The notes beneath the pieces were generated by a model. That model saw only the letters and a list, made by a program, of their open reading frames with translations. It made no database searches and was not told the origin of the DNA. Shown here piece by piece: positions 1-9,159 of a DNA stretch of 64,000 bases. The stretch is from positions 310,001 to 374,000 of the forward strand of contig JANQON010000006.1 of NCBI GenBank assembly GCA_028289605.1, given 5' to 3'. A program made the position numbers and the translations under genes. Positions within the stretch are counted from its first letter, which is position 1. Every line of letters starts with the position of its first letter. The DNA is from Hyphococcus sp. Lineage in GTDB: Bacteria > Pseudomonadota > Alphaproteobacteria > Caulobacterales > Parvularculaceae.

Positions 1-1103
1 CCGCCCATGAAGAAGCCGTTCTCATAACCCTGGAGCGAAAAATCCCGGCCGTCCACGACTAGCTCCTGGCCCTCATCGGCCGCCATCTGGATGTAATTGG
101 CCACCCGGTCGCGATGCGCCGCCGTTACGAGCGGGCCGAGATCGGAGTCCTCCGACAAAGACGGCCCGATGCGGAGCGATTCCACCCGGGGCTTCATCAT
201 CTCGACCAGCTTGTCCGCCGTCCCCTCGCCCACCGGCACCGCCACCGGCGTCGCCATGCAGCGCTCGCCGGCGGAACCATAGGCTGACCCGACGAGCTGG
301 TTGACGGCGTTGTCCATATCCGCGTCGGGCAGGATGATCATATGGTTCTTGGCGCCGCCGAAAGCCTGGACCCGTTTGTTATGGGCCGTACCGTTTGCAT
401 AAATATACTGGGCGATGTCGGACGAGCCGACAAAGCTGATCGCCTTTACGCGCGGGTCCTCAATCAATCCGTCGACAGCTTCCTTGTCGCCGTTGACGAC
501 ATTGAGAACGCCTTCCGGCGCGCCAGCCTCCATCATCAATTCGGCGAGCCGCAGCGGCACCGACGGATCCTTTTCCGACGGCTTATTAATAAAGGTGTTG
601 CCGCAGGCGATGGCGACGCCGAACATCCACATCGGGATCATCGCGGGAAAATTGAACGGCGTAATGCCGGCGACGACGCCCAGCGGCTGGCGCATGGAAT
701 AAACGTCGATGCCCGGACCGGCCGCTTCGGTGTATTCGCCCTTTTGCAAGTGCGGGATACCGCAGGCGAACTCAATCACCTCCAGCCCGCGCTGCACGTC
801 GCCGCGGGCGTCCGGCAATATCTTTCCGTGCTCGGAGGACAACATCTTTGCGAGGTTGTCCATGTCTTTCTCGACAAGGTCTTTGAACTTGAACATCACC
901 CGCGCGCGCCGCTGCGGGTTGACCGCCGCCCAATCCGGAAAGGCTTTTTCCGCAGCGTCGATCGCGACGGACAACTCGTCGCGGCTCGCCAGCGCCACTT
1001 TCGCCTGCACCTCGCCGGTGGTCGGATTGAATACGTCATGGGTGCGACCCGAAGCGCCCGAAACCGCCTTGCCGTTGATGAAGTGTCCCAGTTCTTGCGT
1101 CAT
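1..1103 (-). CDS. mmsA: CoA-acylating methylmalonate-semialdehyde dehydrogenase, 3' end cut by window edge
   Basis: Oxidises methylmalonate semialdehyde (valine and inositol breakdown) to propionyl-CoA with NAD+ and CoA in the cytoplasm. The visible 367 residues start MTQELGHFINGKAV and show the aldehyde dehydrogenase Rossmann region (GVVAGITPFNFP, GSSDIAQYI) and the catalytic cysteine Cys282 in GSAGERCM. The family is usually about 500 residues, so roughly the last 130 lie outside the window. The glycine-rich context around the cysteine and PFNFPAMIPMWM are typical of MmsA rather than of generic aldehyde dehydrogenases. The 213 bases upstream hold no gene and probably carry its promoter. Confidence 0.93.
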   Translation of the reverse strand, partial: MTQELGHFINGKAVSGASGRTHDVFNPTTGEVQAKVALASRDELSVAIDAAEKAFPDWAAVNPQRRARVMFKFKDLVEKDMDNLAKMLSSEHGKILPDARGDVQRGLEVIEFACGIPHLQKGEYTEAAGPGIDVYSMRQPLGVVAGITPFNFPAMIPMWMFGVAIACGNTFINKPSEKDPSVPLRLAELMMEAGAPEGVLNVVNGDKEAVDGLIEDPRVKAISFVGSSDIAQYIYANGTAHNKRVQAFGGAKNHMIILPDADMDNAVNQLVGSAYGSAGERCMATPVAVPVGEGTADKLVEMMKPRVESLRIGPSLSEDSDLGPLVTAAHRDRVANYIQMAADEGQELVVDGRDFSLQGYENGFFMG

Positions 1104-1316
1104 GCCTTTTTTCCTCGCCGCATCTTCATTGGCGCGCGCTTGCGCGCCGTCATTTGCCGCGAACCTAGACGTCAGGGCGGCGCGCCACAAGGCGGGGAGC
1201 CTCGCCGGTCGGGATGACAATTCATACTATGATTTTAGCAAGCGGCGCGATTTTCCGCCGGTTCCAGACGGCCTTATTGGCGGTAACGGCCCGGTCGCGT
1301 TTGCGGCGCCGGACCG

Positions 1317-1820
1317 CTAGGCCAAGCGCAGGTCCGACCCTGCTTCGGCGTCATGGGCGAACCGTCCGTTTACCGCGCCGACAATATGTGTGATGCGGCG
1401 CCCGTCTTCGGCGAGCGGCGCCGTCACGGCGCGGATCAAGACACGCCTGCCATCGCACAGCACCAGGCTTTCTTCACGGAAATGCGGTGCTTCACTGGCC
1501 TGGGCCGCGTAAATGTCGGCGGTCGCCTTATCCAAGAGAGATAATCCAAAATTCTCGCCCCCGGTGAGAAACACGTCGGAAAATTTCGAAAGCTGTTCGC
1601 CGAGAAACACGAAAAACGGAAAGCCGCAGCTTTTCTCGCAGTCAACGACAAACATCCAGTCGATATCGGCGCCGAGTTCCTGATCCTGCAAAGCGGTCCA
1701 ACTGGGGAACCGGCCCCGCGCCGCGCGCGCCCAGGCGTCTACGACGCGCCGCGTCAATCGGCGGTCTTTGGGCGGCGCAACGGGCGCGCCTTCAAAAAGA
1801 TCCGCCACATCGCTCAGCAT
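1317..1820 (-). CDS. PAS-like sensory domain protein, first of a tandem pair
   Basis: A soluble protein of about 167 residues with no signal peptide or membrane segment. It shares a scheme with the next gene upstream: an N-terminal RRLT helix, PSW, a central YLGE/FLGE-type segment, then DGRR, an LPLS/APLAEDG strand pair and a final H(I/V)xGAxNGRF. This resembles the compact PAS domains of the PAS_5 type common in alphaproteobacteria, which sense small ligands, often without an attached output domain. I chose the internal ATG (MLSDVADLF); an earlier in-frame ATG 26 codons upstream gives a low-complexity extension. The function is unknown and the PAS call is inferred from pattern only. Confidence 0.6.
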   Translation of the reverse strand: MLSDVADLFEGAPVAPPKDRRLTRRVVDAWARAARGRFPSWTALQDQELGADIDWMFVVDCEKSCGFPFFVFLGEQLSKFSDVFLTGGENFGLSLLDKATADIYAAQASEAPHFREESLVLCDGRRVLIRAVTAPLAEDGRRITHIVGAVNGRFAHDAEAGSDLRLA

Positions 1821-1917
1821 GCCGTCCCGCCCCTTCGCCGCTCTCGCAAGAAAATGAACGCTAGGACAGGGTTTGTAACAGGACCTTAGCGCAGGCACTG
1901 CAATTTACGGATAATTG

Positions 1918-2430
1918 TTACGGTTGCGCCTGCGCCTCGAGGGTTCGGCCGAGAAAACGGCCGTTGGCGGCGCCGAACACGTGCGTGACGTCCACGCCGT
2001 TGTCGCTGAGCGGCAGGATCACGCTTCGGAATGCGATCCGTCGTCCATCATGGAGCGGCGCCACGGTTTCAAATGAGATGGACGCTTTGGCGAGCACCGC
2101 TTCATCCATGCGCACCAGCACCATGTCGATCGCCGCCCCGCCTGGAATCGAATCCTCGCTGAGCCAGGCCGTCATCAGCGGATCCAAATCCTCGCCCAAA
2201 TATATGAAATAGGGATCGGGATCGGAGAGCGCCAGATCGACCGCGAAACACGATCGCCAATCGTCGCCGAGATCGAACTTGCGGACCGTCTCCCACGAGG
2301 GCAGCCGGGCGCCGGCGTCTGCGCCCTTCGCTCGAGCCTCGCCAATGCTGGCGGCCCAGGATTTGCGCACCCGCGCGGTCAGTCTGCGCTCGGATAACCC
2401 CGCCGGCCTATCAAGAGACAGTGATTGCAT
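1918..2430 (-). CDS. PAS-like sensory domain protein, second of a tandem pair
   Basis: A 170-residue soluble protein, paralogous to the gene just downstream on the same strand (97 bases apart). Shared landmarks are RRLTARV near the start, LPSWE, YFIYLGEDL, HDGRRIAFRSV, PLSDNGVDVTHVFGA and ANGRF. Together these suggest one PAS-like fold of about 130 residues with an N-terminal helix. No kinase, GGDEF or HTH output is attached, so it would have to act through a partner or as a ligand-binding module. Tandem duplication followed by divergence is the simplest history. Confidence 0.6.
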   Translation of the reverse strand: MQSLSLDRPAGLSERRLTARVRKSWAASIGEARAKGADAGARLPSWETVRKFDLGDDWRSCFAVDLALSDPDPYFIYLGEDLDPLMTAWLSEDSIPGGAAIDMVLVRMDEAVLAKASISFETVAPLHDGRRIAFRSVILPLSDNGVDVTHVFGAANGRFLGRTLEAQAQP

Positions 2431-2644
2431 CCCGGTCCCGCCCGCTTTCGCAGCCAGCCCTGCCTAGTCGTGTTCGCGGGCAGCCGCCAGTGCCGATTCT
2501 ATGGCGGCGCCCATAAACGTCCGATTGCGGGAAAGCCCTCAGTTTGCCGAAAATTCGCCCTTTGACGCATTGCGGCCCCTAGGGGTGACGCGCCGGGCGA
2601 GCCTGCCTATAAGGGCCTATCTTGCAGACTTTGAGGGGTTGGCC

Positions 2645-2737
2645 ATGGGCCCGGGCTGGATCGCCGTTATCACTATTCTCGCCTTTGTCGCAGCGCTCGC
2701 GATTTTCAACATTCTCGAAAAAGGCCGGGTTGACTGA
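2645..2737 (+). CDS. 30-residue single-pass membrane protein
   Basis: A short ORF preceded by GAGGGG six bases before the ATG. The peptide begins MGPGWIAVITILAF and ends IFNILEKGRVD: one hydrophobic helix (residues 5-22) followed by a short polar tail. Small alphaproteobacterial proteins with a helix followed by a NxxExGRxD-like tail are known to me as conserved hypotheticals, but I cannot name a function. A longer in-frame reading from 2501 looks non-coding before residue 49. It sits 77 bases ahead of the antiporter gene on the same strand. Confidence 0.55.
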   Translation: MGPGWIAVITILAFVAALAIFNILEKGRVD

Positions 2738-2814
2738 CCGTTTCCGCATTCGCACATGCCGATCTCAATCGCCGTGCGCGTAACCGCGGCCCGCGATAAC
2801 GGAACAGGACGTCC

Positions 2815-3780
2815 ATGCTGAGCCATATTCTTCTGGTCATCGCCGGGCTTGCGATTCTGCTGGCGGCTGGGGATTTGCTGGTGCGCGGCGCCGTCGGCCT
2901 CGCCGCGGCGCTCCGGATTCCAGCGCTGCTCATCAGTCTGACGATTGTGGCGTTCGGCACTTCCGCCCCGGAACTGGTCGTAACCATCCAAGCCGTACTG
3001 TCCGGCAATGACGGCATCGCCCTCGGCAATATCATCGGCTCGAACATCGCCAACATTCTGCTTGTTCTCGGCTTGCCCGCGATTATCTATCCGGTCACAA
3101 CTCACGTCTTGGGACTGCGCCGGCATGCGGTCGTCATGCTGATCGCGACCGGCGCTTTTGCAGCGGCCGCCTATTGGATCGGATCGATCAACTCCATGAT
3201 CGGCGGGGGGTTGTTCTGCGGCGTCGTGGTCTATGTCACGTATATGTGGGTGCGCGCCATGAGCAACGCCGGCGCCGAACCGGTGATCGACGAGGTCGAG
3301 GACTACATTTCCGAAGACTCCCTCAGCGCAAAGACTGTCGTCTTCATTATCGTGGGCCTCGTCGGGCTGCCGCTGGGCGCGCATCTCCTGGTCTCAAACG
3401 GGTCTATTCTCGCCGCGGACCTCGGCATTCGCGAAGAGGTGATCGGCCTCACCATCATCGCCTTCGGCACGTCGCTGCCTGAGTTGGCGACCGTCATCGC
3501 CGCTGCGTTTCACAAAAAGTCGGACGTGGCCATCGGCGGCATCATCGGATCGAACATCTTCAACATTTTCGCTGTGGGCGGCGCCGCCGGCCTTGCCGGA
3601 ACCGCCGTGTTCGATGCAGCGTCATTGAGCCTTGAGATGCCGGTAATGATTATCTCGGCGCTGTTGCTCGCCGCATTCGTTTTCACGCGCCGCGATATCG
3701 GCCGACTGGCCGGCGCCGCAATGTTGCTCGCTTACGGCGGCTTCATCTATTGGCTCGGCGTCACGTCGGGCCTGTCATAA
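2815..3780 (+). CDS. Calcium/sodium antiporter, YrbG/CaCA family
   Basis: An inner-membrane exchanger of 321 residues that would extrude Ca2+ in exchange for Na+ or H+. It has about ten hydrophobic helices arranged as an inverted repeat. Both alpha-repeats are clear: GTSAPELVVTIQA with GNIIGSNIANILLVLG in the first half, and GTSLPELATVIAA with GGIIGSNIFNIFAVGG in the second. The glutamates in each PEL motif are the ion ligands in this family. An acidic cytoplasmic loop (residues about 158-173) separates the halves. The gene ends three bases before the next ATG, so the two are probably cotranscribed. Confidence 0.93.
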   Translation: MLSHILLVIAGLAILLAAGDLLVRGAVGLAAALRIPALLISLTIVAFGTSAPELVVTIQAVLSGNDGIALGNIIGSNIANILLVLGLPAIIYPVTTHVLGLRRHAVVMLIATGAFAAAAYWIGSINSMIGGGLFCGVVVYVTYMWVRAMSNAGAEPVIDEVEDYISEDSLSAKTVVFIIVGLVGLPLGAHLLVSNGSILAADLGIREEVIGLTIIAFGTSLPELATVIAAAFHKKSDVAIGGIIGSNIFNIFAVGGAAGLAGTAVFDAASLSLEMPVMIISALLLAAFVFTRRDIGRLAGAAMLLAYGGFIYWLGVTSGLS

Positions 3781-3783
3781 TCC

Positions 3784-4545
3784 ATGACCGACGCGCCCAT
3801 CGCTCTCGTCACCGGCGCCGGCAAAAGAGTCGGCAAAGCCATTGCGCTTGCGCTTGGCGACACGGGCTATGATGTCGCTGTTCACTATCGCTCCTCGAAA
3901 GAAGACGCCGAGGCGGTGGCCGACGCCATCCGGACCATGGGCCGGCGCGCCGCAGCCGTGGACGCCAATCTGTCGATAGAATCGGAAACCGCCGCCCTGA
4001 TGGGCAAGTGCGCCCGCGCGCTCGGACCGGTAAGCCTGCTCGTTAACTCCGCTTCGGTGTTCGAGCATGACGACATCGCGACCATGACCCGCAAAAGCTG
4101 GGACCTCCACATGGAAGCAAATCTCAGGGCGCCGCTGAAACTGATTCAGGATTTCGCCGCCCAGGCGCCGATTGGCGCCAACCCGAGCGTCGTCAACATC
4201 ATTGATCAGCGGGTGAAGAAACTGACGCCGCAGTTTCTTTCCTACACGACGTCGAAGGCGGCGCTGATGACCCTGACGGTCACGCTCGCTCAAGCGCTGG
4301 GGCCGGCCGGAATTCGGGTCAATGGCGTCGGGCCCGGCCCGGTCCTGAAAAACCCTCGCCAATCGGATGAGGACTGGCGCAAGCAGAACGAGGCGACCGT
4401 GCTCGGCCGCGGCGCCAGGCCTGAAGACATTTGCGACGCTGTGCTCTATCTTGCGCGCGCCTCGGCGGTGACAGGACAGATGATCGCCGTTGACGGCGGC
4501 CAGCATCTTGTTTGGCAAACCCCCGATGTCATGGTGAATGAATGA
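3784..4545 (+). CDS. SDR-family pteridine reductase-like oxidoreductase (FolM/PTR1 type)
   Basis: An NADPH-dependent short-chain dehydrogenase of 253 residues. The cofactor motif TGAGKRVGKAIA has the TGx3RxG form that marks pteridine reductases (PTR1, FolM), NSASVFE replaces the usual NNAG, and the catalytic triad is D (NIIDQ) with YTTSK rather than S-Y-K, as in PTR1. This suggests reduction of dihydropterins or dihydrofolate. The stop overlaps the start of folB by four bases (ATGA), which fits a pterin/folate role. Substrate assignment is inference from motifs and context; a generic SDR annotation is the fallback. Confidence 0.82.
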   Translation: MTDAPIALVTGAGKRVGKAIALALGDTGYDVAVHYRSSKEDAEAVADAIRTMGRRAAAVDANLSIESETAALMGKCARALGPVSLLVNSASVFEHDDIATMTRKSWDLHMEANLRAPLKLIQDFAAQAPIGANPSVVNIIDQRVKKLTPQFLSYTTSKAALMTLTVTLAQALGPAGIRVNGVGPGPVLKNPRQSDEDWRKQNEATVLGRGARPEDICDAVLYLARASAVTGQMIAVDGGQHLVWQTPDVMVNE

Positions 4546-4973
4546 GCCGCGCGCCCGAAACAGTCCAACATGCAGATGTCGCCGCCCTTCCCCATGCGGA
4601 GAACCGCCCGCAACGAACGGTGTTTGTGCGCGACCTTATTCTCGACGCCTATATCGGCGCCTATGAGAGCGAACAGGGCGTGACCCAGCCCGTACACATC
4701 AATATGGAAGTCGAGGTGACAGAGCCAAGCGCGCCGGAAGGCGACCGTCTCGAAGACGTCCTGTGCTACGGAAAGCTGACCCAGGGCGTGAAAGCCATCA
4801 TCGCCGAGGGCCATATCAAGCTGGTCGAAACGCTCGCCGAGCGCGTCGCTAGCCTCGCCCTGTCCCACGCCATGGCGCTTTCTGTCCGAGTGCGTATCGA
4901 AAAGCCGAACGCGATCCCTGAAGCCGGCGCCGCCGGCGTCGAGATTTTGCGGACTAAGCGCCCGGCGCCTTAA
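4542..4973 (+). CDS. folB: Dihydroneopterin aldolase
   Basis: Cleaves 7,8-dihydroneopterin to 6-hydroxymethyl-dihydropterin and glycolaldehyde in folate synthesis. The 143 residues carry an N-terminal extension of about 25 residues before the core VFVRDLILDAYIGAYESE. The conserved glutamate and tyrosine of the first strand (IGAYESE), the dimer-interface LCYGKLTQ and the catalytic lysine region (HIKLVETLAERVA) are visible. The ATG overlaps the preceding SDR gene. The 3' end overlaps the convergent DUF3592 gene by 20 bases. Confidence 0.93.
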   Translation: MSRAPETVQHADVAALPHAENRPQRTVFVRDLILDAYIGAYESEQGVTQPVHINMEVEVTEPSAPEGDRLEDVLCYGKLTQGVKAIIAEGHIKLVETLAERVASLALSHAMALSVRVRIEKPNAIPEAGAAGVEILRTKRPAP

Positions 4974-5457
4974 CGGCGCCGCTCATGCGCAGACGTTGTT
5001 CAAGGGCGTCAACGCCGTCAGAAAACGTCCAGACAACGCCGCCAATTCCAAAGAACACGCACAGGCCGCTAAGACCGCAAAAGACAACAAAGGCGAGCCC
5101 GGCGCCGCCCGGCCGCAATACCGAAAAGGACGGATGTTCCGGGTCAACGTAGACCCGTACAGACTCGCCCGGAACATAGGCGCGCGGCGCCGATTTCAAA
5201 AACCGCGCGCTGAAGACGCGCACGCGCCGGGATTCATAACTGCGCCCTTCGAAAGAATAGGCGTAGCGCACCGTAGCGCGATCGCCTTGCAGCCGGCTCA
5301 GAACAACACCGTCGACCGCCGGCCAATTGTGGCTGGCGCGCGCCCGGGCGTAGTCCTGGACGACAAAGCCGCCGGCGATGATGCCGACCAGCGCCAGCGC
5401 CACGAAAACGAGAATGATAATGGTGACGTCCGACCGGGATTTTACGATCTCGTTCAT
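4954..5457 (-). CDS. DUF3592 membrane protein
   Basis: A 167-residue inner-membrane protein with one N-terminal helix (residues 12-32), a soluble beta-rich domain and a C-terminal helix (about 121-147). The middle carries the DUF3592 signature: a WPAVDGVVL strand, VRYAYSFEGRSYES, and YVPGESVRVYVDPEHPSFSVL. The family function is not established. Its last 20 bases overlap the convergent folB end. No operon partner is evident; uvrC diverges 127 bases away. Confidence 0.85.
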   Translation of the reverse strand: MNEIVKSRSDVTIIILVFVALALVGIIAGGFVVQDYARARASHNWPAVDGVVLSRLQGDRATVRYAYSFEGRSYESRRVRVFSARFLKSAPRAYVPGESVRVYVDPEHPSFSVLRPGGAGLAFVVFCGLSGLCVFFGIGGVVWTFSDGVDALEQRLRMSGAVKAPGA

Positions 5458-5584
5458 CTTGCCCCTGCCGCATCAGATGTTCCGTTTGACCAATGCGCCG
5501 CCGCGCATTAGCTGATGCAAACAGATCCTTTTCAACAAAGGTGAACGGTCGGTTAACGCCGATGATCGCCGCTCTCGGCCGCCC

Positions 5585-7525
5585 ATGAATGCTGACGATG
5601 CTAACCCAACCATAGAGCCCAGTCCAAGCCCCGACGATCCCCTCACCGGCGCTGCGCTGATCGGCGACTATGTCAAACGGTTGCCGGGCAAGCCGGGCGT
5701 CTATCGCATGATCGGCGAGAGGGACGTTGTCCTCTATGTGGGCAAAGCGAAAAGCCTTAAAGCGCGGGTCGCGTCCTACGCCAAATCGGGCGGTCATTCG
5801 AACCGCATTATGCGGATGATCGCCGAGACGCGGTCCATGGAGTTCGTGGTCACCGGCACCGAGACGGAAGCGCTGCTGCTGGAAGCCAACCTCATCAAAC
5901 AGCTGCGACCGCGATACAATGTGATCCTGCGGGACGATAAGTCTTTTCCCTTTATTCTAGTGGCGGAGGATCACGAAGCGCCGCAGATCCTCAAACACCG
6001 CGGCGCGCAAAAACGAAAGGGCGCCTATTACGGACCGTTCGCGTCAGCCGGCGCGGTCAACCGGACCCTCAACACGTTGCAAAAAGCGTTTCTCCTGCGC
6101 TCGTGTTCCGACAGCGTTTACGAGGCGCGCACCCGCCCTTGTCTGTTACATCAGATCAAGCGGTGCAGCGCGCCCTGCGTCGGTTTGATTTCCATCGAGG
6201 ACTACGCGGCGCTGGTCGACGAAGCGCGCAGTTTCCTCGACGGCAAAAGTGGCGACGTGCAGCGCAAGCTTTCGCAACAGATGGAGCGCGCGGCCGAAGC
6301 GCTCGATTTCGAACAGGCTGGCGCTATCCGCGATCGTATTCGCGCGCTCTCCTATGTTCAGGGGACGCAGGACATCAATGCGGCGACCGTTGGCGAAGCC
6401 GACATCTTCGCGCTTCATGTCGAGGGCGGCCAGGCTTGCGTCCAGGTGTTCTTCTTCCGCGCCGGCCAGAACTGGGGCAACCACGCCTTTTTCCCGCGCC
6501 AAACCCAGGACGCCGAGGCGCCGGAAATTCTGGAGGCGTTCGTGGCTCAGTTTTACGACGGGCGCGACCCGCCGAACGCCGTTTTGACATCTCACGATCT
6601 TCCGCAGACAGACCTTCTGGAAGAGGCGCTCTCGTTAAAGGCGGGACGCAAAGTGACGGTGCGGGCCCCGCGCCGAGGAGAGAAACGCGACCTTGTCGAC
6701 GCCGCCGCCATGAATGCGCGCGAAGCCCTCTCGCGGCGCGTGGCGGAATCGGCGAGCCAGCGCAAGGCGCTCGACGCCCTCGCCGCCGCGCTCGGTCTCG
6801 ATGGGTCGCCCGAGCGGATCGAAGTATACGACAACTCCCATATCCAGGGCGCGAACGCGGTTGGCGCCATGATCGTGGCGGGGCCGGACGGACTGGTCAA
6901 AAACCAGTATCGCAAGTTCAACATCAAAACCGAAAGCCTCAGCCCAGGCGACGACTACGGCATGATGCGCGAAGTCCTCACCCGCCGTTTCTCCCGCATG
7001 TTGAAAGAGGAAAACGCCGAGCGTCCGGACCTCGTCGTGATTGACGGCGGCAAAGGACAGTTGTCGGCCGCGCTCGCGGTTTTCGACGACCTGGGGATCG
7101 ATCCCGAGACTGAGGGCATAGCCGTTATCGGGGTTTCCAAGGCGCGGCGCCTGACCGACGGCGGCGAGAAACGCATAGACCGGACCATGGGAACAGACGC
7201 AGATCAGGTCGTGGCGCCCGGAAAAGACCCGTTCATGTTGCCGCCGCGCGATCAGGCACTGTTTTTGTTGCAGAGGTTGCGGGACGAAGCGCACCGCTTC
7301 GCCATTGGCGCGCACAGGGCCAAGCGCAAAAAGGCGATCAGCGCCAATCCGCTGGACGATATTCCGGGCGTCGGCGCCAAGCGCAAGCGCGCCTTGTTGC
7401 ACCACTTCGGATCCGCCAAGGCCGTCGCGCGCGCCAAACCGGGGGATCTCTCCGCCGTTGACGGCGTTTCAGATGCGCTGGCGCAGACGATTTACGACTT
7501 TTTCCATGGCGACGGTGCGGCTTGA
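5585..7525 (+). CDS. uvrC: Excinuclease ABC subunit C
   Basis: Makes both incisions flanking UvrB-bound DNA lesions in nucleotide excision repair. The 646 residues contain the N-terminal GIY-YIG nuclease (GVY at 38-40, LYVG at 50-53), the Cys-containing central segment, the UVR motif that binds UvrB (around residues 230-256, [14 protein letters not shown]), the RNase H-like 5' nuclease ([20 protein letters not shown]) and a C-terminal helix-hairpin-helix pair ([15 protein letters not shown]). Length and order match the family. I see no convincing GTTC-N7-GTTC box in the 127-base upstream region, so SOS control is not supported here. Confidence 0.97.
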   Translation: MNADDANPTIEPSPSPDDPLTGAALIGDYVKRLPGKPGVYRMIGERDVVLYVGKAKSLKARVASYAKSGGHSNRIMRMIAETRSMEFVVTGTETEALLLEANLIKQLRPRYNVILRDDKSFPFILVAEDHEAPQILKHRGAQKRKGAYYGPFASAGAVNRTLNTLQKAFLLRSCSDSVYEARTRPCLLHQIKRCSAPCVGLISIEDYAALVDEARSFLDGKSGDVQRKLSQQMERAAEALDFEQAGAIRDRIRALSYVQGTQDINAATVGEADIFALHVEGGQACVQVFFFRAGQNWGNHAFFPRQTQDAEAPEILEAFVAQFYDGRDPPNAVLTSHDLPQTDLLEEALSLKAGRKVTVRAPRRGEKRDLVDAAAMNAREALSRRVAESASQRKALDALAAALGLDGSPERIEVYDNSHIQGANAVGAMIVAGPDGLVKNQYRKFNIKTESLSPGDDYGMMREVLTRRFSRMLKEENAERPDLVVIDGGKGQLSAALAVFDDLGIDPETEGIAVIGVSKARRLTDGGEKRIDRTMGTDADQVVAPGKDPFMLPPRDQALFLLQRLRDEAHRFAIGAHRAKRKKAISANPLDDIPGVGAKRKRALLHHFGSAKAVARAKPGDLSAVDGVSDALAQTIYDFFHGDGAA

Positions 7526-7535
7526 AGGCAGGGGT

Positions 7536-8084
7536 TCAAGCGGTCAGCACATCGTCCTTAATGTCCGCAAGCTCATCGATCGCATAACGGACAAGCGCGT
7601 GCAGATTGTCGTGCGCCCCGTCGGTTTCGCAGCGATAGCCGATGGCGAACGCAGCAAGCGTGAGAACGCGCTCGATCGTTTCGATCCGATCAGCCAGTCG
7701 TTCGTCGGAAGTCGGCGGCAACAGCATTCTGCATTGGGTGTAATCGTTGATCGCGATTTCCGCCGACGCCGGCTCGTCGCCAAACTCGGTTAACCGAAAC
7801 CGCAATTTCTGGATGGCGTCGAAGCGCGTCCTGACGCCGGCGCGCTGAATTTCGCCGACAACATCGCTCAGGCGCTCGTCCATCGCCGCAATTTCTTCGC
7901 GCATCAACGCAGCCCTCAGGTCGGCCGGCCCGCCGGACGCCCCCTGATCGATGAGCGCGAGCGCGCCGGCCAGCGACGCGCGCGCACCCTTGAGAGACTG
8001 GAACAGCGCGATCAAATCGCTGATCGCAACAGTCTCCTGTGCGTCGTTAACGACGTTTGCGGCGATTGCAGTCCGGTCGGACAT
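7536..8084 (-). CDS. Hypothetical helical protein
   Basis: A 182-residue acidic soluble protein beginning MSDRTAIAANVV. I do not recognise a family. It looks mostly alpha-helical, with regular acidic and arginine-rich segments (ALMREEIAAMDERLSDVV, SDERLADRIETIERVL) and no membrane or signal segment. The start was chosen because GGAG lies five bases upstream; an ATG eight codons earlier lacks this. It converges on uvrC with a 10-base gap and lies downstream of the nuo block on the same strand. Confidence 0.65.
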   Translation of the reverse strand: MSDRTAIAANVVNDAQETVAISDLIALFQSLKGARASLAGALALIDQGASGGPADLRAALMREEIAAMDERLSDVVGEIQRAGVRTRFDAIQKLRFRLTEFGDEPASAEIAINDYTQCRMLLPPTSDERLADRIETIERVLTLAAFAIGYRCETDGAHDNLHALVRYAIDELADIKDDVLTA

Positions 8085-8203
8085 CGCGCTCCATCCCTTG
8101 CGTCTCAATGCGGCTGCACTGAACCGCAGGGATGCAAGCGCTGCACCAGCCGGCGCTGGATCGTTTTTGGATCAAGACGTTAACCTATGGAAACGCCGTC
8201 CCG

Positions 8204-8581
8204 TCACCCGGCGAGGTAAAAGAACTCCTCGCGGACGATTTTGCCGTTGTCCACCGTATACACGCCGAACTCCTTCATGGGGCTGCGTTCGCCGGTTTCT
8301 TTGTTGGTGGCGTCGATTTGAAAAACGGCGCCGAACTGACGGTCGCCGTGAATGAACGGTCCCTCGACGGCGGCTTCATGCACTTCAAATGCATTGCCCC
8401 ACCATTCGTGCTTGCCGCGAATGCCGTCGAGTCCTTTGACTTCGCGGCCGCCGCCAGCGTCTACGGCCTCGATGGAAACGGCGTCGTCAGCATAGAGCGT
8501 ATTCAGCCCTTCCGCTTCGGTGCCGTTGCGACAGTGACCGACAAGGGCGTTTGCAATTTTTACGATATTGTCGTCGAACAT
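8204..8581 (-). CDS. SnoaL/NTF2-like protein
   Basis: A 125-residue single-domain protein with the NTF2-like cone fold pattern: an N-terminal helix ending LNTLYADDAVSIEA, a central GLDGIRGKHEWW segment, then strands around FQIDATNKETGE and the terminal YTVDNGKIVREEFFYL. This is the usual scheme for the SnoaL-like family, whose members are cyclases, hydrolases or stress proteins of unknown substrate. It lies 89 bases downstream of nuoI in the same direction and could be the tail of that transcript. Confidence 0.8.
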   Translation of the reverse strand: MFDDNIVKIANALVGHCRNGTEAEGLNTLYADDAVSIEAVDAGGGREVKGLDGIRGKHEWWGNAFEVHEAAVEGPFIHGDRQFGAVFQIDATNKETGERSPMKEFGVYTVDNGKIVREEFFYLAG

Positions 8582-8670
8582 GGATGGTCTCCTGGTTCCG
8601 AGTTAGTCCGCGCCCGATGGGCGGCACCTTACGGGTTCAGGACGCACAGCGAAAGGCGCCGGCGATCAAT

Positions 8671-9159
8671 TCAACGATAGGGGGCGTCGAGCTCGAGATT
8701 GCGGGCGATCTCGCGTTCCCAGCGGTCGCCGTTTTCCAGCAATCGTTCCTTATCGTAGAACAGCTCTTCGCGGGTTTCGGTGGCGAACTCGAAATTCGGT
8801 CCTTCCACGATGGCGTCGACCGGACAGGCTTCCTGGCAGAACCCGCAATAGATGCACTTCGTCATGTCGATGTCATAGCGCGTCGTGCGCCGTGAGCCGT
8901 CGTCTCGGGGTTCAGCCTCGATCGTGATCGCCTGGGCCGGGCAGATGGCTTCGCACAGCTTGCAGGCGATGCAGCGTTCCTCGCCATTGGGATACCGCCG
9001 CAGCGCATGTTCGCCGCGAAAACGCGGGCTCAATGGCCCCTTCTCGAAGGGATAGTTCAGCGTCGCTTTGGGCCGGAAGTAGTATTTCATGGCCAGGCCG
9101 AACGCCTTGAGAAAATCCAGCAGCGCGAAACCTTTGATCGCCTGGGCAACCCGGGACAT
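8671..9159 (-). CDS. nuoI: NADH-quinone oxidoreductase subunit I
   Basis: The TYKY subunit of complex I, carrying the two tetranuclear clusters N6a and N6b that pass electrons towards N2. In 162 residues the cluster ligands are Cys63, 66, 69, 73 ([12 protein letters not shown]) and Cys102, 105, 108, 112 ([12 protein letters not shown]). The amphipathic N-terminus ([22 protein letters not shown]) attaches to the membrane arm. It starts immediately after the nuoH stop. Unusually, it is the last nuo gene here; nuoJ does not follow. Confidence 0.97.
   Translation of the reverse strand: MSRVAQAIKGFALLDFLKAFGLAMKYYFRPKATLNYPFEKGPLSPRFRGEHALRRYPNGEERCIACKLCEAICPAQAITIEAEPRDDGSRRTTRYDIDMTKCIYCGFCQEACPVDAIVEGPNFEFATETREELFYDKERLLENGDRWEREIARNLELDAPYR

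Noticed and set aside
342-1217. 291-codon + strand open frame
   Set aside because: Antisense to mmsA with low-complexity composition; mmsA motifs are clear.
2617-3384. 255-codon minus-strand open frame
   Set aside because: Antisense to the Na+/Ca2+ antiporter, which has both alpha-repeats.
5458-5584. SOS box in front of uvrC
   Set aside because: GTTC occurs once (GTTCCGTTTGACC) but not as GTTC-N7-GTTC.
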